A stretch of DNA of 64,000 nucleotides from Nemertoderma westbladi (Eukaryota; Xenacoelomorpha; Nemertodermatida; Nemertodermatidae): contig JAUCBJ010007687.1 in assembly GCA_032718475.1 (NCBI GenBank), positions 30,951 to 94,950 on the forward strand, read 5' to 3'. Below the pieces are notes generated by a model that had not been told where the DNA came from, did not search any database, and saw only the letters and a list, made by a program, of their open reading frames with translations. Shown piece by piece: positions 34,346 through 46,394 of this stretch; positions within the stretch are counted from its first letter, which is position 1; every line of letters begins with the position of its first letter. Made by a program: the position numbers and the translations under genes.

Positions 34346-37247
34346 AACGGGAATCATGATTCCGGAATACTCGTTCAGGCCTCCTCACTCCCTAGTGAGA
34401 CCTCAGACTCTTGATCCTAATAGTATGACGGATCCTCCTGAACTGTACTCACTGTTCAAAGATCTAGTGTTACCCGAACAATTAGTCGGTGGCACTCCGG
34501 TAGTGGGCTCTCTAGATATTCGCCCATCCTACCTAGCCGGATTGGGACGCGGACATTTAATATCGCCGTTCAACCCATATAATCGTCCCGGTTTAACCCC
34601 GATACAACCAGTCACCGAGGTTAAGGAGAGCGTTGTACGAAACGCGTTAGACGCTATTCGGCAAAAGATCGGAAAAGGAACTTACGATTGTTTAGATAAA
34701 CGTAAATTGCAGCAGCCAGTCCAAGCGGTAAAAGAATTAGCCTTATCTCAGTTTGATCAGGAGATCCAGAATCTCGAAGAAAATATCGAACTTGGACGAA
34801 CCTACTCTCTGCAAGAGTTCTTAAACGAACGCTTCCAATGACTAGCGGAGGAAAATCAGCTCAAGGAGAAGCATATCGAAATGGACGAGAGAGAAGAAGC
34901 AGCTTTAGCCCAGCCAGAAGCTCAAATCCTTATGACTGATCTCTATTCCAAAACCATTATTCATCCTTCAATGGTTCCCCATTTCGGAGACAAACTCTTC
35001 GCCACGGTACAACCCCAACCGGTTGATATCAACCTAAGATCTAGAGATCTTATCGCTGACGCTCCTATGTTACAACGTCCACCAATCAAGGCCGCTCGTG
35101 TCGACGGTATACTCGTTGAACCTCCGGACAATCAAGCGGATCTTATCCGTCATATGGTACACGCGGTCAACCTATGCGCTAGACCTTTACCGAACTCATT
35201 TTATGGGATCAAAGACCATCCTTATTATGTCAATTTAACTCAATATTATATGGTGAAACCGGAAGACCCTACGTACAGTTTAAGGTTTCTACCACTGATA
35301 AACCCCCTAGATCTTGTTGAACTCGAACAACTACAGAAACATCTAGATCAATTGGTCAAAGTAAACTCGTTCAGAAAACCTTATAATGTTTCCAGAATAG
35401 AAAAGGATATAATGCCTCCGTATAATCTCGATGGATTTATTAAAACTCGATTAGTCCATTGGAATCTCGACGTATTATTCGAGGAAGGGAGAATACAACG
35501 ATATGGAGATGTAGAGATGTACACTACATATTATCTGAAGTATAGCGATCTACCTAACGCGAGCGAACGCGCCACATTATGGCATCCGGTGGGTATGACC
35601 ATAGAAAACGCCACCAAAGAGTGGAACGAAACTCTTAACATTATTGAAATGTATGGAGTTGTCACCTACGATAACGAAGGTAGCATTCCGGTTGGAGAAC
35701 TAGGAACTACGTGGATGATACACATATGTGGTCTAGCTGGTTCTACCCATGTGTTTACCCGAGCGTGTTCCGACGTGATCGATTATTCTTTTGAGACTCT
35801 CACCGAGATACAAAAGAAACTCCGACATGGACAATTCGAACTCGCGCAGCGTTACGTTACCGATACCGAGCGCAAACCGGCCATGGGTATAGATGGATTG
35901 ATGTTGCCCCAGCCAGTGCTCGAGATGCTGTTTAACGAAAGAATCATTAAAATCGGCTCAGCTGTTTATGGAGATCTCCAAAATGACTTCAGAAACATGG
36001 AGAATATCCCATATCCTTTCGTAGACGCCCAGCTGATTGCTCCCTGGGCAGAAGGCCGAGGTTTCTTCCGATCTATGTATGCCAATACATCCAGCGGAAT
36101 CAATAAAGTACAACGAACCTCTATCGGACATCTTGCCTTCCAAGAATACGTATGGAATTTCAAAGTTGGAAACCCTGTCAGCTACCAACAAGTATATGGA
36201 GATCATTATTCTCGATTATACTTCGATGGACCATTAACCGCACCTGGCGTCGTTTATAGCTTCATGAGTGTTCCACTCCGTCCCTCATTAGCTATATACA
36301 CTATCTTAGAGAACGCCGCACTTGCCGGTTGGCTAGCCGATGTGTGCAGTCGCACTATACGCGCCCATCCCTTGTTACTTGGAACCAAACTCGCCAAGCT
36401 AGATGAACACAATAAATTCATCCGATTCGAATGCTTTAGGTGCTTTCTGACTCCGTTCCGTAACGTTGATAGTCAGTTCAAGGACCGCGCTCTGACTAAG
36501 CTCAGCCTAAGAGACTCAGCTGCTGAGAAGTTAGACAGCGCTGGATTCGCCATTTTCAAGGACGTTTGTATACAGAACTTACATTCCTCTGTTATACAAA
36601 GACCCCGAATCCCCACAGGTTATTCTATCGTGGAAGTTCAAACAGTGGGTTCGCTTGAGGAGTCAGCTATACCTACCTCAGCTATGCAATTGGAAGACGA
36701 ACCAATTTGCTTAGAATCAGAGGAGATTCAACCCACAGCGCCCAGGAGCAGTGACAATGATTACGTCTTGGAATGGTATCAAGGTCCATAATGTCTCACC
36801 GCATACGATTATCGGCATGCCAATTATGTTTCTAGGAAACGTTGCCGATTATGCGCATCACGAGACCACTTCACCCCGTTGGACTCCAGCGTACCCTGCT
36901 CCTACTTTAAAGATCAACCTACCATGGAGATCTATTGTTCGTATTGTAGACTCAATAACTTACACATCTTCGCAGTCTACCCTCAATTTATGACTCAATG
37001 CCATCATTGCCAGTTTAAAGGACACGCAAGTTTCGATTGCCCTTTCAACCGAGATCTGGAAAGCATAGACGAAATGGTTGCCCTGCGCTACATTCGAGCC
37101 TGGGAAGCTAACATGGATCTCCATTGCGAGTCACGTCATCGATACTACCCTGGACGTGCCTATGAAGGAGTCTATGCGTTTCACCCGTATCTCTTTGCTT
37201 CCGTTGAGCAAAAATCTCGCACACCGAGCTACGAGCTAATGAAGCGT

Positions 37248-37485
37248 TGTCGCAAATATACAGTACTGTACACGATTTATGTGTTACAGTATCTTTGCGA
37301 GGTATTGCTACCGGTATATATTGTTATTGACAATCTGATTATTATACTGACAGAAGGATGTATCGTTTTATATATGACTGCTACTTCTTCTACTATTGTC
37401 TGACAGTGGGATACTGCAGCTGCAGATACTGAGATACATCTATACCATTGGTACACTATCATAGAGTCGGTTGATAGTTTGTACA
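37248..37485 (+). repeat. Left LTR of nested BEL
   Basis: 238 bp, TGTCGC to TTTGTACA. Differs at only a few sites from the inverted right arm. Confidence 0.85.
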
Positions 37486-37488
37486 TTT

Positions 37489-37506
37489 TGGTGCCTGGAC
37501 CCGGAT
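37489..37506 (+). promoter_or_regulatory. Primer-binding site of nested BEL
   Basis: TGGTGCCTGGACCCGGA starts 3 nt after the LTR with the TGG expected opposite a tRNA CCA end. The tRNA was not identified. The right arm contains the complement of the same 17 nt. Confidence 0.6.
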
Positions 37507-37767
37507 GGATGGCGCTACCGAAATGAATTAAGAATCTGTTCTGCATACATCCACTGCAAGACAGCAAGAGCAGGATAACTGCTAAACCGCGAGATTCAGA
37601 TATATTGTACCTATGTACGGTTGTACTAAAAATAAAGATAACGCTAGGCAGATAGGCCTAAATACCGCGTTGATTGATACCGGTACCGGAAGTCGGGTAC
37701 AGCACGGTACAGTACTGCGTTAGTTAGTACTCTCGTACATCTGTACTATTCTGCTATTTGATATATA

Positions 37768-40700
37768 ATGGCTGATGAAACCCTACCTAAGTTAAGAAGG
37801 CGTAGGGCGGGCCATAGGTCAGCAATAAATCGTCTAATTGGTGAACTACACAACGCAATGTACTCTGATCATAGAAACCGTATCGTCCATGATGTTCCTG
37901 ACATTGACACTATAGCTGACTTGGCGTCTGCATTAGGCCATCAACGTAAAAAGATTTTAGATCTTCAGGAACAAATAGAAAATTGCGTCGATGACGAGGA
38001 TGAGTTGACATTAGAGATAGACTCCGGTTCTAAGGACGAATTACAACTCTCCTCACTATTACGGCGTGCTGAAAAGGTTTTAAACGGTGAAGATGCTGCA
38101 TCTGTTGTTATCGGTACCGGTAGGGAAAGGAACCAGTTTGAAGAAACCCTTCCCCACCAATATAGTAGAGATGTGGGATCTCGCCAAAAACTGCCAACTC
38201 TAAACTTACCTAAATTTAGTGGTGAACCGATTGAATGGCCTAACTTCTGGGATAGGTTCGAGGACGCCATTCATAAACGCGCAGACTTGGCGGGTGCATC
38301 AAAATTTACGTATTTAGAAGGGCAGTTATCAGGCGAAGCGTCAGTTCTAATAGAGAACTTTCAGCATTCAAATGATGATTATATTGAGGCTATTAATTTG
38401 CTGAAGTCGACATACGGACAAAAGAAACTTATAATGCGTTCGCGTTTACACGCTGTCTTTGATCTCGAGACTCCCAAGCCGACCGTTCGAGATTTAGCGT
38501 CGTTTAGGGCGAATTACGAATCCCAGTTGCGATGAATAAATCAGCTGGGAGGCAACATCGAGGAGGCCGGTTACATATACGCAGAGATGATACTCCGGAA
38601 ACTCCCTGCAACCGTATGCAGTAATATTAACCGCGCCGCACGTTCAACCTACTGGACACTCGATGATTTACGAGCTGCTTTAAATGACGAGATAGAGCAA
38701 CTCCGGGCAACAGAGTCTATTACTGTTTATCAGAAACAGGATAAACGTTCTAAGCCTAAAGATGATAGGGGAACTTTATCATAAGACTCTCGAGAATCTG
38801 TTTACTCGGAAGCTAAGGGAGGAACAGCAGGTTCCTTTACTACTACTTCCAATTCGCACAAATACCAGCAGAAACGACGACAGGTTACCTGCTATTTGTG
38901 TCAGGCTGAACATCCGATTCGTCTGTGTGATCACTATAAAACTCCGGCTGCGAAATTAGCTCGAGTAAAGGAACTACGACTGTGTACAAATTGCCTGCGA
39001 CGTAGACATGAGGGGATTTTGTGTCCTAGTCAATACACATGTCAAGTTTGTGGCCAGTCACATCACACAGTATTACATCTCGATTCGAAGGCGAAATCTT
39101 CGAATCCATCAGTTACTACAACTGTAACTGCCGATGGTAGTTGTTTAACTGTTTCCGGCAGTCCACTGTCGTGTTTACTTCCTACCGCTATTGCTCGTAT
39201 CCCCTTCATTGCAAATGAGAAGGAGGATATATATTCGATTCGAGCTCTACTCGATCAATCATCTCAACGTACGTTTATTTTAAAGCGAATTGTAAAGGCA
39301 CTAGATCTATCAGTTAGTAGACAGGTCTGGGAGACAATAGATGGCTTTAAGAAACAAGGGAAAAGGGAACCCTATGACGAAGTTACATTTCAGATTTTAA
39401 CATCCGATGGTGTAGTCAATGCCTGGGCTTTAGTCGTAGACGTTCTCCCTTCACGATTGAATTCCCCTGGCCGTACCTTAGCCATGTCTAGAATGCAAAT
39501 GCGAGGTTTTAAGTTGTCAGACCCTCGTACTGGTGACGACTTATCCGATATTGGTATTTTGATTGGAGTAGACCAATATTACAACTTTGTTTATGGAGAA
39601 CGAGTTGAGGGGGGATTATACCGTATCCCATCTAATCTCGGTGACATTTTTGCTGGTAGTCTACCCTGTCCCAAACCCTCGAGTACATGTGAACAAGCAA
39701 TGAATATAACAGTTCTCAACGTTGGTTGTAGAGAAGAAACCGATAATGATAGACTTAACACATCGTTAGAGAAATTATGGCGTCTCGATACAATAGGAAT
39801 TCGTACAAAGGACCCTAACGACCTAGCAGTAATAAATATCCGCGAATTTGAAGACAGTATTCGGTATGTTGACGGGCGATATATTGTGCGGTTACCATGG
39901 CAACCAAACTGTCCTTCCTTGCCATCTAACTACAGGTTAGCCATTAAATGCCTCCATTCAACACTATCGAAATTAAAAAAATCTCCTGCTTTATTAGAAT
40001 GTTATAATGACATTATTTTACAGCAACTGGAGCGAGGTTTTATCGAGTTTGCGCCTCATCACGTACCCTCTGGAACAAAAATTCACTACCTTCCACATCA
40101 CGGTGTAGAAAAGGCGTCAGTTACTACACCATTACGAATAGTATTTAATTGTTCGGCTCACTGTAAAGATGATGCGAGTTTGAACGATTGCCTATATCCT
40201 GGGCCATCGATGATGGAGAATATCGTAACACTGTTATTGCGATTCCGTATTGATCCATGGTGTTTCATAGCCGATATTGAGAAAGCGTTTCTACAGGTTG
40301 GTCTGAGTGAGTTAGATCGTGACGTCACTCGGTTCCTATGGCCGAAGGATCCCACCGACCCGAATAGTTCCTGGAACACCTATCGGTTTAAAGTGGTTTT
40401 ATTTGGAGCAACGTGTTCACAGTTCCTATTAAACGCTACAGTGCGACACCATATTAAGGTTCTAGACCCACCTTGTGCTCAACGCATAATAAACAATTTA
40501 TATGTTGATAATTTACAAGGTACTGATAAATGTGAACAAAGTTTGATTTCTCATTACAATAATTGTCGCGGTATTTTAGCCGCTGGTGGTTTTCCATTAA
40601 GAGAATGGGTAACAAATTCACCTGAATTGGCTAAAGTTATAGAATTGAATAAAGACGGTCCAAAAGTTTCTAAAGTAAATCAAAATATATTTGGTTTACG

Positions 40701-42717
40701 TTGGAATACTTCTGATGACGTCATAGGTTTTAAAGACAAAACATTATCGTCATCAAATAAAGTAACAAAGTTAACTATATTAAGTTTAGCATCACAAGTG
40801 TTTGACCCACTTGGATTATTGGGTCCTATCACAATTCGTTCACGTATTTTAATACAAACTTTATGGCGTTCAGGTTTTTCATGGAATGACACACTACCTG
40901 ATGATATTATTTCAGAATGGTCTGGAATTTTGATGGACATAAATTTAGCCTTTAAGTTTTTTGTACCCAGACAGTTATACATTGATTCTAATTCAACCTT
41001 TCATGTTTTCGGTGATGCATCCATGAAAGCCTATGGTGCTGCTGTTTATATTGTTAATGGTGTTTTTTCGCAGCTAGTTATTTCTAAGAGTAGAGTTGTA
41101 CCACTTAAGGAAAGTAAAAGCGAATCAAGTTTATCACTTCCACGCCTAGAATTAACTGCTGCAACGATCGGTGCTAGACTGTTACGATATGTTATTGATA
41201 CCTATTCTTACACTATGCCTATTAATGATTGTGCTACATATCTATGGTGTGATAGTAAAGTAGCCTTGTGTTGGATTGAGTCAAAGAAAGTTCATACCCA
41301 ACAGTACATATACAATCGAGTAAAGGAAATTCGAGAGTGTTTACCCGAAGGTAATTTTATGTATTTACCTTCTGCAGAAAATCCTACGGATTGTTTATCT
41401 AGAGGTACTTCTGCAGTCAAACTGCTTACTTCCGAATTATGGATTAATGGTCCGTCATGGTTACCTAAGGGTGATTGGCCAAATCAAAATGTACCTATAT
41501 CTGTATCAGAACAAGATAATAATTATTGCAGTGTAAACGTTATTAATAAAGTTGATATTAATGTTACACCCAATGAAATACCAGTAACCACTTCTGTTAT
41601 TGATGTGACTCGTTTTAGTGATTTTAATAAACTTGTTATTGTTACGTCACTAGTGTTTAGATTTGTACATAAATTGAAATCGAAAGTATCTGAACGGAAA
41701 TATAGATTAGTAGAGATAATATTACTCGTATAAAATTGCCGTTCATCCGGGTGTGTGAGTTTAATGAGGCTGAGATGTGGCTAATTAAACAAGCACAACG
41801 TGAGAGTCATCCTGACGTGTGGGAATATTTGGATGATCCAAAGGGACGTCGAGTGCCTTCTATTGTTAAACAATTACAGCTGGCAATGGTAGACGGCATA
41901 ATCCGCAGTATCGGCAGGATACAGAATGCAGATTTACCATGGGAAACAAGATATCCAATATTTCTTCCATCCCGCCATTATCTGACTAATCTCATCATTT
42001 TGCATGCTCATAGTGAATTAGTAAAGCATGCAGGTATAGGAGATACTGTACTTTGTCTCAGGCAAAAGTGGTGGATACCTTCTATTAGACAACGAGTAAA
42101 GTCTATACGGCGACAATGTAAGGTCTGTCGTAAAATACAAGGCCCACATTATCCAGTACCTCCACCTCCCCCTTTACCGAGTATTCGTGTTAAAGAACGT
42201 CGACCCTTTAATTGCACTGGTGTCGATTACACTGGTGCTGTGTCGGTAAGAAACAATGCTGAGAAAATAAAGGTATACATTGCTCTATTTACATGTAGCG
42301 CAAGTCGTGCAGTGCACCTGGAGATTGTAAGTGATAATACCCCAGATACCTTCTTAATGGCACTAAGGCGATTCGTTGGGCGCCGAGGATGTCCCTCATT
42401 AATAATGAGTGGTAATGCATCCACCTTTACAGCTGCTAATGGTTGTCTACGAATAGCTAGAGACAATTTTAAAGTTAGTAAATTCTTATTGACGAACTTT
42501 ATTTCATGGGAGTTTATTCCCGCGTCTTCTCCTTGGATGGGCGGTATATGGGAACGCCTTATAGGGTTGATGAAGACATTATTGAAGAAGGTATTGGGTT
42601 GTGCATTAGTGTCCTTGGAAGAGTTACATACTTTTGTTGTAGAAACCGAAACGGTGATGAATGACAGACCGTTAACTTACGTATATGGTAACAATGACGA
42701 CCCTCATCCCTTGACTC
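37768..42717 (+). pseudogene. Gag-Pol of nested BEL
   Basis: One frame from ATG 37768 to 41733 with stops at 38533 (TGA) and 38782 (TAA), then a frameshift into the integrase frame (41736 onwards). Order: coiled-coil N-terminus, DUF1759-type gag (KFSGEPIEWPNFWDRFED), zinc knuckles (CYLCQAEHPIRLC, CTNCLRRRHEGILC, CQVCGQSHH), protease (LLDQSSQRTFI, with the expected Gly after DQ replaced by Ser), RT (FIADIEKAFLQV; active site YVDN), RNase H (HVFGDASMKAYG) and integrase with an HH-CC finger and TGVDYTG. The second integrase Asp is Gly (IMSGNASTF, where S-D-N is usual). The frame ends at HPLTP, where the inverted LTR/PBS arm is joined, so the integrase C-terminus is lost. Confidence 0.87.
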
Positions 42718-42975
42718 CGGGTCCAGGCACCACAAAATGTACAAACTATCAACCGACTCTATGATAGTGTACCAATGGTATAGATGTATCTCAGTATCTG
42801 CAGCTGCAGTATCCCACTGTCAGACAATAGTAGAAGAAGTAGCAGTGATATATAAAACGATACATCCTTCTGTCAGTTTAATAATCAGATTGTCAATAAC
42901 AATATATACCGGTAGCAATACCTCGCAAAGATACTGTAACACATAAATCGTGTACAGTACTGTATATTTGCGACA
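42718..42975 (-). repeat. Inverted right arm of nested BEL (PBS plus LTR)
   Basis: Reverse complement of the left LTR (42739-42975) plus the 17-nt primer-binding site (about 42717-42733). Joined directly to the integrase frame. Confidence 0.88.
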
Positions 42976-43574
42976 AGCGTGTTGGTGAGAACATTTCGAC
43001 CAAATTTGTTCGCAAGTACCTCAGGAACATTAATCCTAACGACCTTAATTCCTATAACTTGATCAACTTTATCCGTCAAGATCCGGAATATGGTGACTTG
43101 TTCATCAACTCGCATCCAGAACTACAGGAAGTTCATAGATGACCCTATGAATATAGAGCCCGAGAACGCGAGTTAGAAAGAACTATTAAACCGAGGAAAT
43201 TTCTCACTACTCACGGTCCACCTACCGCTCTCGTGCAAACGACCCGTCAGGGACCAGTAAGAGCTGCTGTCCTGAAACGCCCACTAAAGGTTGTTCAAAC
43301 CTCGTTCCACTGAGGTTGATATCGATCAACCGGGTACCTCGACCAACGGATACACCGACCGTAACCCTAAACCTTCCGATGCAATTGTATTGCACCCCTC
43401 ACCCAGGAGTTATAGCCCTCCTAGTAAAGTGGCTCGCCCCAAAGAGAAAAAGACTCTTGCTAGCCTCAAAAAACTTCGTAAACGCCGTTCACGTAAGAAG
43501 GACTAATAGTTTAGAGTATTTTTGTATTTTAGAAACTGTGATTTTTATATTTTTATAGAGTTAAATCCCATTTT

Positions 43575-43584
43575 CTGGGAGCGG
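43575..43584 (+). promoter_or_regulatory. Polypurine tract of giant element copy 2
   Basis: GGGAGCGG immediately before TGTAAAAGC, about 70 bp after the stop of the third gene. Same sequence and position as in copy 1. Confidence 0.65.
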
Positions 43585-44442
43585 TGTAAAAGCTTTTGCG
43601 GACATAACAAGTCATTTTTCCCGCAATGCGCAGTGTAGGGGCTTTTGCGGACATAACAAGTCATTTTTCCCTCAATGCGCAGAATACTCTAAAATAGCCC
43701 TAAATTTATCCAACTACGTGATGGTAAGGAATCAGAGCCCAGATGACGAAATCTATCAGCTGATTCTTTGTGGACGTGGAATCTCTTTGTTCGTCCAACC
43801 AATCAGAGCGATTTCCCCTTATGTCTGACAGAGGCCTATGGAAACCCGCGCAATGCATTACGGTCTTTGTTTACTATTTTTCTGAGCACCAGAACCGGCA
43901 CGGAATCTTCTGTACTTCTGTGTAGAAGTTTCAGACTTTGGCCTAAACATCAGATGGCTTGGATTATAAGAACGTAAATCTAATATCCCATTGAACACTA
44001 CATTGAACACTTAACTCCTGAAACATTACCTGACTGCTTGACTTTCATAACTGCATAAGTAACACATATGCTGACTGTTCACCGCATTATTTTACTTCTG
44101 TTATTAATTGTTGTTATATTGATGGATATTGTTGTTATATTTGGAGAATACCGATAAATAATCATAAAACCCCCAATCTTCTTGATTACTGAAGGTAAGA
44201 GGAACAGGTTTATCGGTAGCAGCTGCGACTTACATTATAGTGGTTTTTGTGTGAATTAAATGCTATTTCATAATCCCTACAATTGTCAGTTGCGATCTTC
44301 CTTATATATGATCAAATTCAGTGACGGTCGGCAGATTAGTGCGCAGTAGTGTGAAGTAGTGTGAGGTCGTGTGAAGTAGTGTGAAAGATATTAAAGCATC
44401 TCCTAAAGAATGCGCTATTTACGAAACTCTGTGGCCTTCTAG

Positions 44443-45798
44443 GTGGGATAAATATTTCTCCATTTGACGCAATACCGCCGCGGCCGCTATGAGGGAGGTG
44501 AATACCGCGGCCGCTCCTAAAGCCGCAGGCCATCGCTAACTATATAGGTTAACTTGGGATTCTGGTTAACTCCGCTATCTTTTATCTTAACATATATAAT
44601 TAAAATTACGAATTTTAAGGGTCGAAAAATATCGCGTTATTTTGGCCCTTTTTTTCAATTTTTTTGGGGCCAAAAATAACCCCTTCTCAAAAGATTAAGA
44701 AAAAAATTACGGCAAAGAATATACCAATTTTATTGAAATTGGACCACCATAACCGAAGTTAGAGCGATTTTAGTGAAAAAATAAAAATATTTTTTTTTGC
44801 AAAAAAATTAAGAATGGTCAATATTGGATTTCGAACCCGCGAACTTAAGTTTCATTAACGTGATTGATAACCACTAGACTATGTGACCAAGAGAATTTGA
44901 AATTTTCGAGTGACTATTTTTAAACATAAATAACTTCGGTTCTACAGGGCCGTTTAATCTGAAACTTTTTTCATTGGATAGAGGATAGATTGTAGTGTGT
45001 GAAATAGGATACAACTTGGGAAAAGATGCATGTGCACTTAGTGCAAAATGCACTTAAATAGTGAACATTTTTTCGATATTTCAAACCCTATTATTTCCAG
45101 TTCTATTCATCGTAGAATGTTATTTTTTGGATTAAAATGTAGTTTGGAATGATTTCTAACTATAATCGTAACATTTGTTTAACTTTTTATGTCTATAAAG
45201 TGACTTAAAAATGTCCATGAATATGGTCCAAAATCGCAAATCCAGATTTATTAAATTTGATTTTTGACACTTTTAGCGACTGACACTTGATCATACACCA
45301 TCGAAGATCGGTAGAGGATAAACATAAGTTTGTTAAATAAGAGCCACCATTACGATCTGCTAAAGTGCATTTGTACAAATAAGTGTGCAAAAGTGCAAAT
45401 TTTTTAATAAGGTCAAATTATATAGTATTGGGTTCTTTTCTTTGCAGATACTTTATTTTCATATTAATATGTTGTTTGAACCTTACTGAGCGCATTAGGG
45501 GATATGCGTACAAATAACCGGCCCTTATGAGGCTTCGATTGGGTAAATTAATAAAACATAAGGTTGTATAGTATAATATTCTAAAAACCAGTGTGATATT
45601 AAATGCACTTTAAATAATAAATAGAGATCAAATAACAATTGGACCACACAATTAAAAACTCGCACAATTTTGTACTTATTATATCGCTTCAAATTAATTT
45701 AACAGTGGATATTTGGGGGAAGGGGGAAGTTACAGTGTGCATTCGGGGGAAGTTTGGTGAACTGCATTTATGCAGTGAATCCAAACTTCCCCCTTTGA
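44443..45798. other. Unclassified part of the insertion in the 3' LTR
   Basis: AT-rich, no gene. It starts with two GCGGCCGC sites 34 bp apart, and holds a tRNA-like stretch (44818-44893) and a strong hairpin at 45745-45793 (GGGGGAAGTTTGG pairs perfectly with CCAAACTTCCCCC, with ACTGCA/TGCAGT pairing inside). Confidence 0.5.
44818..44893 (-). repeat. tRNA-like sequence (SINE head or tRNA pseudogene)
   Basis: On the minus strand TAGTCTAGTGGTTA resembles a pol III A box and GGTTCGAAATCC a B box at the usual spacing. The ends TGGTCA/TGACCA can pair. The anticodon and T stems are poor, so it is not a working tRNA gene. Confidence 0.4.
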
Positions 45799-46394
45799 TA
45801 TATCATATACTTAAGACATGCTAGGGTGACGGGGAAATATTTGTTACTGTCACACTTTGCTTCCATTTATCCTATCCTTTATTATTACCCCAGTCAGATA
45901 AGAGATAATAAATAGTAAAAACTAAACTAAACTGTCTTTCATGCAAACAAATTTCTAACTAAAGACGGGTGAATGACCATGACCATGGAAATAATTTTAA
46001 ATATAATCGTATATCAACTATTTGGGGAGGCTTCCAAGTTAAACCCGAAAACAATTATTTTGTTACATATATAGTAAATAACGTTGTATGTTCTTCTTCC
46101 TCTCATAATAAAATATAAATGAAATATCTCAGATAGCTATGCCCTGTAACATTTTACAACCAAAATATTTAAGTGTGAAAAGTGTAGGCCTACCACACTC
46201 CGCCCAAACAACCGCAAACGCATAGCCAACAAATTTAACAAAAGGTTACATACATGTTGGGTTCATGACGAGATGAGTGAAAATTGATCGCGTAATATAA
46301 AGTAAAAAATTAAGAGACGGGCTGGCTCTCCTCCACTTTCTTACCCAATGGATATGTTGTTGTAATAATCTAATATTGGGGCGGCTTTCTCTCG
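45799..46394 (-). repeat. ~600-bp dispersed repeat, copy B
   Basis: Inverted copy of 3571-4171, very highly similar. Relative to the LTR it is in the same orientation in both giant elements. Confidence 0.8.

Larger units (their letters stand above)
37248..42975 (+). mobile_element. Nested BEL element with inverted LTRs
   Basis: 5,728 bp inserted in the third gene of copy 2, flanked by a perfect 5-bp duplication AGCGT (37243-37247 and 42976-42980). Both outer ends read TGTCGCAAATATACAG inward, because the right LTR is an inverted copy of the left. The normal 3' end (integrase C-terminus, polypurine tract, direct 3' LTR) is absent. The pol differs strongly from that of the giant element, so this is another BEL lineage. 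Confidence 0.88.
34346..43506 (+). pseudogene. Third gene (env position) of giant element copy 2, split by a nested BEL
   Basis: One frame runs from ~34356 to the nested insertion at 37248 and resumes in the same frame at 42981 once insertion and target duplication are discounted. It is broken by TGA 34839, TAA 36789, TGA 43140 and a 1-nt frameshift near 43290, and ends at 43506. The first ~240 residues are missing here but present in copy 1. Visible features: a Glu/Gln-rich helical stretch near 34740-34910; a long ~600-residue globular-looking region with no motif I know; a cysteine cluster after 36840 (CRLC, CSYC, then CHHCQFKGHASFDC, a CX2CX4HX4C knuckle); and a Ser/Pro-rich, strongly basic C-terminus. 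No signal peptide or convincing membrane helix. The knuckle suggests nucleic-acid binding, so a second Gag-like or capsid-like protein is more plausible than an envelope. Function unknown. Confidence 0.75.

Noticed and set aside
37277-37567. Matching frames at 37277-37567 (minus) and 42737-42946 (plus) as a small gene family
   Set aside because: They are the two inverted LTR arms of the nested BEL.
34346-43506. Third gene as a captured phlebovirus- or baculovirus-type envelope
   Set aside because: No signal peptide, fusion-peptide-like or transmembrane segment was found in any part, and the Cys/His knuckle and basic tail do not fit.
44818-44893. Functional tRNA gene
   Set aside because: A and B boxes are recognisable but the anticodon and T stems do not pair well; better read as a SINE head or tRNA relic.
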